A stretch of 11,549 nucleotides of DNA from Collinsella sp. (GCA_014871665.1 WGSL01000061.1:1-11549); one strand, 5' to 3'. Counted from the stretch's first letter, positions 1 to 6,401 are shown. The notes: generated by a model not told the origin, from the sequence alone. Program-made: numbers and translations.

Positions 1-146
1 CCCCATAGCCGTCAAAAACCTTTAACAACAGCCGCCGCACGTTTTGGCACCGGCTGATTGCCACTCACGGATCGGTACCCCACTATTACCGAACCAAAAT
101 CGAAGTCGCGTATCTCATAAAGCTGAAATGACGTACCCTCATCCCA
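1..146. other. Left-edge region upstream of the primase-helicase
   Basis: No convincing gene is visible. Plus-strand frames are closed by stops within the first 60 bases, so at most the last few codons of an upstream plus-strand gene could be here. An in-frame TGA at 129-131 sets the upstream limit for the primase-helicase reading frame. I see no promoter with two good hexamers: TTGCCA at 58-63 is 20 bases from TATTAC at 84-89, which is too far apart. The stretch is more A+T-rich than the queuosine genes to the right, like the gene that follows. Confidence 0.4.
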
Positions 147-3100
147 ATGAACGCTGATAAGAATGGCTTTCAAATGAGCAACGGCACGCATCAATACGCC
201 CTTTTCGGGAGCGCCCTATTCAAATTCAATAAAACGGTCGTCCACGCTTCGGATCCGCGCAAGCAAATCGTTATCTGCAGCAGCGGTCCAGACATCCGTT
301 ATACAACGCTGGAAGAATGGGAGAAAGCTGGCGATTCTTTCGATAGACGGGCGCAGATCGAAGATATCGTCACCAGCGCAAGCCCAGCGCGCGACAAACT
401 CGAGCTCTTCCGCAATCTCTTTACTGGTCGCAAAGATGTCTACGCTCATGGGTACCGCAGAAAAGACGGAGGAATTGGCTATACGCCCGCCTGCGCAAAT
501 GAGTGGAAGTCAGGCATTTGCCCCAAAGCAAGCCACCAGAGAGTCAAATGCACGGAATGCAGCAGCCGCGTCTTCCCCGAGTTGAGCGATGCCGCGATCA
601 TCGCCCATTTCAGAGGCAATGACGATAGGCTTCGAGACGTTATAGGCCAATATGTGCTCGATAAAGACAGCAACACGAAAGTCCTGGTCATCGATTTTGA
701 CGGAGCCGATTGGAAAGAAGCGACGAAAGCCATTCGACATGTCGCAAAAAGCCACGGAATCGATGTCGCAGTTGAGCGATCGAGATCGGGCGACGGCGCA
801 CATGTCTGGTTTTTCTTCCTAGAGCTCGTCAGCGCAAAGACCGCACGAGATTTTGGAAGCAGCCTTATCACCGAAGCGGCGATACTGAACAAGACAATCA
901 CCTTCAAAGCATTTGACCGAATGCTGCCCGCGCAGTCCACCATTCCTGAGGGCGGCTTTGGAAATCTCATAGCGCTGCCTTTTCAAGGAAAAGCGCAGCG
1001 AAAAGGGAACAGCGTATTTGTTGACGAGCAATTTGAGCCCTTTCCCGATCAATGGCTTTACCTTTCGCAAATCCAGTTAATCCCGCGCGTGACGGTGCAA
1101 AATCTGATCGAGAGCATCGAAAATAGGTCACATGGAATAGCAGCTGTTGCGGCGGCAAACACCGGTGTGCCACATTCCCAGAGACTGCGAAAGCGGCTTC
1201 CGCTCACACCGCGGGACTTCCCGTCATCGCTGTCCGTCACGCAGACCGATATGCTCTATATCCCCGAAAAATCTCTGAGTCCCGCAGCTCAAATGGAAGT
1301 CCGCAGGCTTGCAACATTTGCCAACCCAGAATTCTTCCGCGCACAATCTATGCATCAATCGGTATTCGGCAAACCGCGGTTCATAGACCTCAGCGAACTT
1401 AGAGATGGCTACGTCGCGATTCCCAGAGGCTGCAAGGTTCAACTTGAGCGGCTGCTTCAAGAAGCCGGCGTTTCTGCCCACTATTCAGACAAACGCAAGT
1501 CGAGCCATCCAATTGCGATGGCATTTAAAGGGACTCTTCGCCCTGAACAGCAAATTGTCGCTGAACAGATGCTCAGCTATGAAGACGGGATCATGTCCGC
1601 ACCGACGGGGTTCGGCAAAACCGTCATCGGAGCTTATCTTATTGCTGCCATTGGTCTTCCAACGCTCGTCATCGTTCCTAAAACTGCGCTCATTGCCCAA
1701 TGGAAATCCCAACTCGAACGATTTCTCGACATCACGGACAACAGAGAGCCCGTCCGAACCCCAAAGGGACGAATCAGCAAAAGACAGCCTCCGCTCATTG
1801 GGCAAATCGGAGGAGGCAAGACCGCCATAAGCCGTCTCATCGACATTGCTTCATTCCAGTCGCTATCCGGCAAGGATCCCCAAACCGGCGAGTCATTAGC
1901 CAAGGAGTTCGTTCGCGATTACAGTCTCATCATCTGTGACGAATGCCACCATGCGGCCGCGCCACAGCTTGAGCTTGTCCTCAAGTCCGCTCCTGCCAAA
2001 TATGTATATGGCCTTTCCGCAACGCCCGAGCGTTCGGACGGACTCACGCGGGCACTCTCGATGCTCTGCGGCCCGGTTCGCTATGTCGTCGATCCAAAAA
2101 CGCAAGCAATCCAACAGGGGATTCAGCGCATTGTTAGACCGCGTTTCACCGGAATTCGATTACCCACCTACGGACCAGGAGCATCCTTTAACCAAATTCT
2201 CGATCTCCTGTGTGTACACGCCGCGAGAAACGAAGCAATTATCGAGGACGCCCTCGAGGCCGCATCAAACGGCCGGCATCCGCTTGTGCTATCTAAAAGA
2301 AAAAAGCATGCCGAAGAGCTATGCAGGCTACTTCAAAGCCGTGGACACGAACCCATACTCTTAACCGGAGAAATCGACGCCAAAGAAAGAAAAGCAATAC
2401 TGAAGAGTCTTCCCAGCTTTGAGCATGATCATCGAATCATCGTCGCAACTGAAAGTCTTCTGGGCGAGGGCTTCGACCTGTCTTACCTTGACACTTTGCT
2501 CATTGCCACTCCAATATCTTGGGACGGCAGCATAACGCAGCAGGCAGGTAGGCTACACAGAAGCCACGAGGGCAAACAGCGGGTTGAGATATTCGACTAT
2601 GTTGACCTGTCGATACCCATGTTCGCGCGCATGTACCAAAAGAGGCTCAAGACCTACGCCAAGCTGGGGTATGAAGTCTTTGCGGCAAACGACAACAGAC
2701 AGGACGATCGAAACATCCTCGTTAGGTCGGCAAGAGCCGTGGAGGCTTTAGTGAATGACATCGAGAACGCATCGAAAAGCATTTTTATTGCCGCACCCTA
2801 CGCGTCCGCCGCATGCCTTGAAAAGCTCGCCGCTGCACTCGCGGATGCCGCTACCCGTGGAATTGCCCTTGAGATTTCTATTGCTTCAACTCCACGCGAT
2901 GACGTGAAAGCGATTTTTGCCGAGATGAACGTCAACTATCTCATCAAAGCCGAAGGACGCCTGTGCGCATCAGCGATTGACGAGGAAACTGTCTGGTACG
3001 GAGCTATTCCGTTGCTGGCTTTCCCAAAGAAAGAAGACTGCAGCATTCGTTTCAAAAGCAGCGAAGTCGCAGCCGAGCTTTTGAGCGAAATTCAGCGAAA

Positions 3101-3158
3101 AGTGGAACCGGAGGCCGCGGCGACGAACGGGGTACCCCCAGCAGTTGCGGTGAAATAG
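147..3158 (+). CDS. Zinc-knuckle / AEP primase-like / SF2 helicase / degenerate PLD fusion (TOTE-type conflict protein)
   Basis: Predicted DNA-acting defence or conflict protein of 1003 residues. Residues 1-83 are an unassigned N-terminal domain. A zinc-knuckle follows (C116, C125, C135, C138). The archaeo-eukaryotic primase-like domain spans about 85-315, with a metal-binding DFD motif at D183/D185, SGDGAHVW at 214-221 and FGNLIALPFQ at 271-280. The SF2 helicase spans about 455-850, with Walker A APTGFGKT at 485-492, DECHH at 598-602, SATPERSDG at 624-632, and motif VI QQAGRLHR at 798-805. Residues about 853-985 resemble a phospholipase D-like domain, but the HKD motif is lost (see findings). 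The architecture matches proteins I know as TOTE conflict-system primase-helicases; the polymerase and helicase activities are inferred. ATG 147 gives the longest frame and ATG 174 is the alternative; neither has a clear Shine-Dalgarno. G+C is visibly lower than in tgt or queA, which suggests transfer. The last four codons and the stop lie in an inverted repeat. Confidence 0.85.
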   Translation: MNADKNGFQMSNGTHQYALFGSALFKFNKTVVHASDPRKQIVICSSGPDIRYTTLEEWEKAGDSFDRRAQIEDIVTSASPARDKLELFRNLFTGRKDVYAHGYRRKDGGIGYTPACANEWKSGICPKASHQRVKCTECSSRVFPELSDAAIIAHFRGNDDRLRDVIGQYVLDKDSNTKVLVIDFDGADWKEATKAIRHVAKSHGIDVAVERSRSGDGAHVWFFFLELVSAKTARDFGSSLITEAAILNKTITFKAFDRMLPAQSTIPEGGFGNLIALPFQGKAQRKGNSVFVDEQFEPFPDQWLYLSQIQLIPRVTVQNLIESIENRSHGIAAVAAANTGVPHSQRLRKRLPLTPRDFPSSLSVTQTDMLYIPEKSLSPAAQMEVRRLATFANPEFFRAQSMHQSVFGKPRFIDLSELRDGYVAIPRGCKVQLERLLQEAGVSAHYSDKRKSSHPIAMAFKGTLRPEQQIVAEQMLSYEDGIMSAPTGFGKTVIGAYLIAAIGLPTLVIVPKTALIAQWKSQLERFLDITDNREPVRTPKGRISKRQPPLIGQIGGGKTAISRLIDIASFQSLSGKDPQTGESLAKEFVRDYSLIICDECHHAAAPQLELVLKSAPAKYVYGLSATPERSDGLTRALSMLCGPVRYVVDPKTQAIQQGIQRIVRPRFTGIRLPTYGPGASFNQILDLLCVHAARNEAIIEDALEAASNGRHPLVLSKRKKHAEELCRLLQSRGHEPILLTGEIDAKERKAILKSLPSFEHDHRIIVATESLLGEGFDLSYLDTLLIATPISWDGSITQQAGRLHRSHEGKQRVEIFDYVDLSIPMFARMYQKRLKTYAKLGYEVFAANDNRQDDRNILVRSARAVEALVNDIENASKSIFIAAPYASAACLEKLAAALADAATRGIALEISIASTPRDDVKAIFAEMNVNYLIKAEGRLCASAIDEETVWYGAIPLLAFPKKEDCSIRFKSSEVAAELLSEIQRKVEPEAAATNGVPPAVAVK

Positions 3159-3209
3159 GGACTGTTTTTGACTTATTAGCCGTCAACCAATCCCTATTCC
3201 ACCGCAACT
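3143..3209. repeat. AGTTGCGGTG-family inverted repeat, copy A
   Basis: The left arm 3143-3161 (AGTTGCGGTGAAATAGGGA) and the right arm 3191-3209 are reverse complements at 18 of 19 positions, enclosing a 29-base loop. The stop codon of the primase-helicase (TAG, 3156-3158) lies inside the left arm. Neither strand has a T-run after the stem, so it is not a canonical intrinsic terminator, although it lies between convergent genes and could stop or protect both transcripts. Its ends match copy B at 9288-9354 while the interiors differ, which indicates a dispersed repeat family. Confidence 0.85.
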
Positions 3210-3222
3210 TAGAAATCGGCAA

Positions 3223-3531
3223 TCAGCCCTGCGGGCCCTGGAACAGCTCCTCATGCGAGCCCATTCTGACCAGCCGGATCACAGGATTAGTCTTATGCGG
3301 TAAGTAGAGAACGACCACGTCGACCAAGCCATCGGATAGGTGGAAATCGATGTGGCCGTTGTAGTTTCCGCCCGGGTTTGAGAGCTCGTGGGCGCCATAC
3401 TCCGCCGGAAGTGACCCATGAGCCACAAGCTCTACAACCGCCGCTTTAAACTCGGTTTTTAGCTGCAGATGGATGCGCATCGTCCGTTTATAATCCGCCT
3501 TAAACTGAGCCTCGACTTTAATCTCGAACAT
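3223..3531 (-). CDS. YafQ/RelE-family mRNA interferase toxin
   Basis: Toxin half of a type II toxin-antitoxin pair, 102 residues, close to the usual size of about 92 for YafQ. YafQ-type toxins cut mRNA in the ribosome. The C-terminal half shows the family layout: AHEL with H48, GHIDFHLSD with H64 and D67, VIRLVRMGSHEELF with H93 and F97. These line up with the catalytic His/Asp/His/Phe set of E. coli YafQ, while the Trp after the Asp is Gly here, so activity is likely but not certain. ATG at 3529-3531 is preceded by GAGGA with six bases of spacing, inside the end of the antitoxin gene. Only two bases separate the antitoxin stop from this start, so the two are translationally coupled. Confidence 0.85.
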   Translation of the reverse strand: MFEIKVEAQFKADYKRTMRIHLQLKTEFKAAVVELVAHGSLPAEYGAHELSNPGGNYNGHIDFHLSDGLVDVVVLYLPHKTNPVIRLVRMGSHEELFQGPQG

Positions 3532-3533
3532 CG

Positions 3534-3833
3534 CTAGTCCTCATCGAGGAATGATATGAGCTCATCAGCGTTATTGAATGACGGGCTGTCGTCTGGCAGA
3601 ATCCCCAACTCATGAGCCTCGGCAATCACCATGGCGCGTCTCGTCGCTTCGTTGGGCACCTCCGCCCTTCCTACGATCTCAAAAGGAATCTTTCGTTGAT
3701 TTACCAGCTGTCGAACAGCAAGGTTGAGATACGAATTGAGACTCAGGCCAACCGTATCCAAGAACTCAGTCGCCTGTTCCTTGAGCCCTTCTTCGATGCG
3801 AACCGTCGTAGGCTTAACCGTTGCAGTAGACAT
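3534..3833 (-). CDS. RelB/DinJ-family antitoxin
   Basis: Antitoxin partner of the YafQ-like toxin, 99 residues. The N-terminal half is a ribbon-helix-helix DNA-binding domain: a short strand around TTVRIEEGL (9-17), then helices through LDTVGLSLNSYLNLAVRQLV (25-44) and the KIPFEI segment (48-53) typical of RelB/DinJ. The acidic C-terminus ending in ELISFLDED probably wraps the toxin. The ATG at 3831-3833 was chosen over an upstream in-frame ATG because it follows a strong GAGGAGG Shine-Dalgarno (3840-3846) with six bases of spacing, and the longer form would add a 25-residue leader unlike the family. The pair should repress its own promoter through the repeats at 3861-3914. Confidence 0.85.
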   Translation of the reverse strand: MSTATVKPTTVRIEEGLKEQATEFLDTVGLSLNSYLNLAVRQLVNQRKIPFEIVGRAEVPNEATRRAMVIAEAHELGILPDDSPSFNNADELISFLDED

Positions 3834-3860
3834 ACGCGACCTCCTCGCCCTCGTCTTTTG

Positions 3861-3914
3861 CATCAGTATACCCAGTATAGATGGCAGACTGATGTTAAAT
3901 AGCATCAATCTGCC
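3861..3914 (-). promoter_or_regulatory. Operator/promoter region of the toxin-antitoxin pair
   Basis: Several nested inverted repeats lie just upstream of the antitoxin start. TATAC-CCA-GTATA occupies 3867-3879. CATCAGT at 3861-3867 is opposed by ACTGATG at 3888-3894. GGCAGACTGATG at 3883-3894 pairs with CATCAATCTGCC at 3903-3914 (11 of 12) around an 8-base centre. Two TATACT hexamers read on the minus strand (3879-3874 and 3870-3865) could be -10 boxes; no good -35 is visible. Repeated half-sites over a -10 are what autoregulating DinJ/RelB-type operators look like. The outer 12-base stem could also fold in RNA downstream of the LOG gene, but has no T-run. Confidence 0.6.
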
Positions 3915-3947
3915 GTTCTCATTACTACAACAACAGGCACGATTGCC

Positions 3948-4706
3948 CTACATCAGCCCACTCAGGGCAATGTCGACGGCTTCGTTGAGGTCGTCGGTAA
4001 TGTGCACCAGCTCCGGATCGAGCGGGCTGATCATACCGGCGTCCATCACCGGACCGTTAAGCCAGTCGAATAGGCCCTGCCAGTACTCGGTGCCCACCAA
4101 AACGAGCGGCATGCGCTTGACCTTGTGTGTCTGCACCAGCGTGAGCACCTCGAACATTTCGTCGAGCGTGCCAAAACCTCCGGGAAACACGATGGCGCCC
4201 GAGCTGTATTTGACGAACATGGTCTTGCGCACAAAGAAGTAACGGAAGTCCATGCCGAGGTTCACGTATTTATTGAGCCCATGCTCGTGCGGCAATTCAA
4301 TGCCCAGGCCAACTGACTTGCCGTTGACACTTGCCGCTCCCCTGTTGGCCGCTTCCATGATGCCGGGGCCGCCACCGGTGATGACCGCCACGCCACGTTG
4401 TGCGATCTTGCGCCCGACGGTACGCGCCGCCTTGTAGAGCGGATCGGTCTTGGGCGTGCGAGCGCTACCGAAGATGGTCACAGCGGGCCCGAGCTCGGCA
4501 AGTGCGCCAAAGCCATCGACAAACTCGGCCTGGATGCGCAGCACGCGCCACGGATCAGCATGCAGCCAGTCGGTCGACTCCTCGGGCGCCAGCAGGTTGG
4601 CGTAGGTGTTGTCCTTAGGAATCATGGGGCCGCGCATAACCACGGGGCCGCGGCGGTACGTCTCGTCGTAGGCAGGCTCGCCCTCGACATTCTCGTTCTT
4701 AATCAT
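3948..4706 (-). CDS. LOG-family protein (TIGR00730; cytokinin riboside 5'-monophosphate phosphoribohydrolase-like)
   Basis: Rossmann-fold protein of 252 residues. LOG enzymes hydrolyse the N-glycosidic bond of nucleoside 5'-monophosphates; the physiological substrate in gut actinobacteria is not known to me. Both signature motifs are present: GGGPGIMEA (111-119) and PGGFGTLDE (175-183), with E183 and the R160/K161 region matching the catalytic positions of the family. The N-terminal extension of about 60 residues fits the longer bacterial LOG subtype. Start ATG 4704-4706 follows AGGAG (4712-4716) at five bases. An in-frame TTG at 4806-4808 would extend the protein through the terminator stem, giving a Phe run, and is rejected. 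The unusual leader is annotated separately. Confidence 0.88.
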   Translation of the reverse strand: MIKNENVEGEPAYDETYRRGPVVMRGPMIPKDNTYANLLAPEESTDWLHADPWRVLRIQAEFVDGFGALAELGPAVTIFGSARTPKTDPLYKAARTVGRKIAQRGVAVITGGGPGIMEAANRGAASVNGKSVGLGIELPHEHGLNKYVNLGMDFRYFFVRKTMFVKYSSGAIVFPGGFGTLDEMFEVLTLVQTHKVKRMPLVLVGTEYWQGLFDWLNGPVMDAGMISPLDPELVHITDDLNEAVDIALSGLM

Positions 4707-4800
4707 GGGTACTCCTATCGAGAAAAAGAAAAACGGGCGGGGTCGACGCCATGCGCCAAACACCCGCCCGAACATCAACCATTCGGTATGGTACCCACGA
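4703..4800 (-). promoter_or_regulatory. LOG leader with start-codon-sequestering inverted repeat
   Basis: On the minus strand, TCGTGGGTAC (4800-4791) can pair with GTACCCATGA (4712-4703) over ten positions, nine Watson-Crick and one G-U. The second arm includes the last base of the Shine-Dalgarno, the spacer and the whole LOG start codon. The terminator stem is nested inside this helix. A competing five-base stem (ACCAT/ATGGT) overlaps the upstream arm. The layout suggests a leader that can control translation as well as termination. I recognise no known riboswitch class. Confidence 0.4.
4722..4770 (-). terminator. Intrinsic terminator between tgt and the LOG gene
   Basis: On the minus strand an 8-bp G+C stem (arms 4763-4770 and 4734-4741, CGGGCGGG/CCCGCCCG) with a 21-base loop is followed at once by TTTTTCTTTTTCT (4733-4721). 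This is a standard Rho-independent terminator. It ends only about six bases before the LOG Shine-Dalgarno, too close for a promoter in between. It therefore acts either as a partial tgt terminator with read-through into LOG, or as an attenuator in a LOG leader that starts further upstream. Confidence 0.8.
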
Positions 4801-4861
4801 TGCATCAAGTGCTTGCAAGCTATCGGTCAGCGGTCGCGCGGACCGTGTTAGCGAACGTGAC

Positions 4862-4876
4862 GAGCGGCTGCCGCTC
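4862..4876. repeat. Perfect palindrome just downstream of tgt
   Basis: GAGCGGC-T-GCCGCTC is a perfect 7+1+7 palindrome about 45 bases past the tgt stop codon. It can form a tight hairpin but has no T-run, so at most it is an accessory 3'-end stem. The rest of the 4771-4919 gap shows only small stems (for example CGGTC/GACCG at 4831-4845) and no gene. Confidence 0.4.
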
Positions 4877-4919
4877 AGCCTTTGCCGTTGCCCGCGCTCT
4901 GCAAGCGCCCGTGCCGCTC

Positions 4920-6059
4920 TTAGTAATCCACCGCCGCAGGGCTGTTCATCCAGTCGCTCACAAACGCGCCGTAGCGGCCCTCGATAATGGCCTGGCGGGC
5001 ACGCTGCATAAGGTTGAGCAGGTAGTAGATGTTGTGCATCGACAGCAGAATACCGCCGAGCATCTCCTTCTGCGTGACCATGTGACGGATGAGCGCGCGG
5101 CTGTAGCCGCCCGTGCACACCGGGCAGGTGCAGGTGGGGTCGATGGGGCCGTCGTCGTGCGCAAAGCGCGCGTTGCGGAAGTTAAGGCGACCCTCGCTGG
5201 AGAACGCCGTACCCATGCGGCCGGTGCGCGTCGGCAGCACGCAGTCGAACATGTCGATGCCCACGCCAACGCCGCGCACGAGCGTCGTCGGGTTGCCGAC
5301 GCCCATCAGGTAGCGCGGCTTGTGCTTGGGCATGTACTCGGAAACCAGCGGCGCCAGCGTCTCGAACATGGTCTCGTGGTCCTCGCCCACCGAGTAGCCG
5401 CCGATGCCATAGCCGGGGAAGTCGCCGCACTCCTCCAGATGGCGCAGCGAGCGCAGGCGCAGGTCCAGATGCATGCCGCCCTGAACGATGCCAAAGAGCG
5501 CCTGGTCATCGCGGGTGTGGGCCTTATAGCAGCGCTCGGCCCACATGCTTGACAGCTCAACGGCGCGCTCAACGTAGGCGCGCGTGGCAGGATAGCCGGG
5601 GCACTGATCGAGCTGCATGCAGATGTCGGAGCCGAGCTTCATGGCGATTTCCATGTTGTCCTCGGGCGTCCAGAACACGTGGCGGCCGTCGTAGTCGTTG
5701 ACGATAAAGCGCACGCCCTCGTCGGTGAGCTTGACGGCGTCGTTGTGGCTGAAGACCTGGAAACCGCCCGAATCGGTGAGGATGGGGCCATGCCAGTTCA
5801 TAAACTTATGCAGTCCGCCCAGCTCGGCGATGGTGTCCTCGCCGGGACGCATGGACAGGTGGTAGGTGTTGGCGAGCACGATCTGCGCACCGAGCTGCTT
5901 GACGGTCTCGGTGGGGATGCCCTTGACGTTTGCCTTGGTGCCCACGGGCATAAAGATCGGCGTCTCGATGTCACCGTGCGGGGTGTGCAGTACGCCGGCA
6001 CGCGCATGCGTCGTCGGGTCCTCGGCGATCAGGTCGAATTTAAAAAGGTTCTGGTCCAT
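4920..6059 (-). CDS. tgt: tRNA-guanine transglycosylase (queuine/preQ1 tRNA-ribosyltransferase)
   Basis: Replaces guanine at wobble position 34 of GUN-anticodon tRNAs (Asn, Asp, His, Tyr) with preQ1, the entry step of queuosine into tRNA; cytoplasmic. The 379-residue length is normal. Seen in the sequence: PIFMPVGTKANVKG near the N-terminus, TDSGGFQVF with catalytic D96, GIVQGGMH (190-197), the nucleophile D272 in FDCVLPTRTGR, and the zinc site C310-x-C312-x2-C315 with H342 in SMHNIYY. ATG 6057-6059 follows AAGGAG at nine bases. The neighbouring queH-queA pair supplies the next two steps of the pathway, although the SDR and coiled-coil genes lie between. No preQ1 riboswitch is evident in the short leader. 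Confidence 0.97.
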   Translation of the reverse strand: MDQNLFKFDLIAEDPTTHARAGVLHTPHGDIETPIFMPVGTKANVKGIPTETVKQLGAQIVLANTYHLSMRPGEDTIAELGGLHKFMNWHGPILTDSGGFQVFSHNDAVKLTDEGVRFIVNDYDGRHVFWTPEDNMEIAMKLGSDICMQLDQCPGYPATRAYVERAVELSSMWAERCYKAHTRDDQALFGIVQGGMHLDLRLRSLRHLEECGDFPGYGIGGYSVGEDHETMFETLAPLVSEYMPKHKPRYLMGVGNPTTLVRGVGVGIDMFDCVLPTRTGRMGTAFSSEGRLNFRNARFAHDDGPIDPTCTCPVCTGGYSRALIRHMVTQKEMLGGILLSMHNIYYLLNLMQRARQAIIEGRYGAFVSDWMNSPAAVDY

Positions 6060-6096
6060 AAACTGGAACTCCTTGGTTGCGGTTCATACGCAAACC

Positions 6097-6102
6097 ATTA
6101 TA
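6097..6102 (-). promoter_or_regulatory. Putative tgt -10 box
   Basis: TATAAT, a perfect -10 hexamer, reads on the minus strand about 37 bases before the tgt start. The expected -35 position holds only a weak match (TCGGTG or CGGTGC). This places the transcription start near 6090 with a leader of about 30 bases. Confidence 0.5.
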
Positions 6103-6149
6103 CGGGCAACCAGCAAACCGCACCGACTCGACAGAAACTGATGCATTAA

Positions 6150-6264
6150 ACGACTAGTCGTCGAGGACAATCTTCAGCGCCATCTTGCAAAGGAGTGCCC
6201 CAATCTGCCGGCACTTAGGGACTGTCCCCAAGTGCCGGCAAGAGTGTCCCTTATGACTAGTCAT
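6150..6264. repeat. Composite intergenic repeat bounded by GACTAGTC palindromes
   Basis: Two 12-base palindromes with the same core, ACGACTAGTCGT (6150-6161) and ATGACTAGTCAT (6253-6264), bracket about 90 bases that include a strong hairpin at 6206-6240. The related GACCAGTC sits in the loop of the hairpin at 9372-9429. No gene is visible anywhere in 6060-6401; the gap is filled by the tgt leader and stacked repeats. Confidence 0.55.
6206..6240. repeat. Long perfect-arm hairpin (TGCCGGCACTT stem)
   Basis: TGCCGGCACTT (6206-6216) is perfectly complementary to AAGTGCCGGCA (6230-6240). Inside it, GGGAC (6218-6222) and GTCCC (6224-6228) continue the symmetry after one mismatch, so almost the whole 35 bases are self-complementary. 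No T-run follows on either strand. Probably a repeat-family member rather than a terminator. Confidence 0.75.
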
Positions 6265-6266
6265 TT

Positions 6267-6287
6267 AAGAACGTCCCCAACGACTAC
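6267..6287. repeat. Half copy of the GGGGACGTTCTT repeat
   Basis: Starts AAGAACGTCCCC and matches the right arm of the hairpin at 9372-9429 at 20 of 21 positions. The matching left arm is missing here; the DNA to its left is the GACTAGTC composite instead. Confidence 0.7.
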
Positions 6288-6314
6288 GAGATCATCTCCA
6301 ACAGCCAAGGCAAC

Positions 6315-6400
6315 GCCGATGCTCTGGCGACGTCAGCGAGCGGTCGCCCTGGTGACCGCGCAGCGTCGAGCCGTTACGCGGTTTGGAAAAACCGCGTAAC
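6315..6400. repeat. Gene-end cassette, copy 1 (downstream of the SDR gene)
   Basis: Order on the plus strand: a conserved block beginning GCCGATG and ending GTCAGCGAGCGG (6315-6343); a compact core hairpin (GCGGTC 6340-6345 with GACCGC 6354-6359); a conserved CCGCGCAGCGTCGAG (6357-6371); and a terminal hairpin, GTTACGCGGTTT 6373-6384 with AAACCGCGTAAC 6389-6400. The outer blocks match copy 2 (9448-9611) at about 25 of 30 and 25 of 27 positions. The SDR stop codon (6402-6404) lies one base from the terminal hairpin. There is no T-run, so it would not be a classical terminator. Confidence 0.65.
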
Positions 6401-6401
6401 C

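Noticed and set aside
12..194. 60-codon minus-strand open frame at the left edge
   Set aside because: It overlaps the start of the primase-helicase on the opposite strand, has no recognised motif and no ribosome site; too short to support.
1800..1826. Second Walker A-like GGGKT in the primase-helicase
   Set aside because: It lies between helicase motifs I and II where related helicases have a QIGGGK block; the true P-loop is APTGFGKT at residues 485-492.
6..3186. TAGCCGTCAA direct repeat at 6-15 and 3177-3186 flanking the primase-helicase as attachment sites
   Set aside because: Ten-base repeats are expected by chance in a window of this size, there is no integrase, and the right copy is the loop of an inverted repeat. 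Kept only as a coincidence to check.
4398..5552. 384-codon plus-strand open frame opposite LOG and tgt
   Set aside because: Antisense shadow of two clearly homologous genes; its product is low-complexity His/Ala/Val-rich.
6075..6096. Stem in the tgt upstream region as a preQ1 riboswitch
   Set aside because: Half of the stem lies at or upstream of the expected transcription start and no preQ1 aptamer consensus is present.
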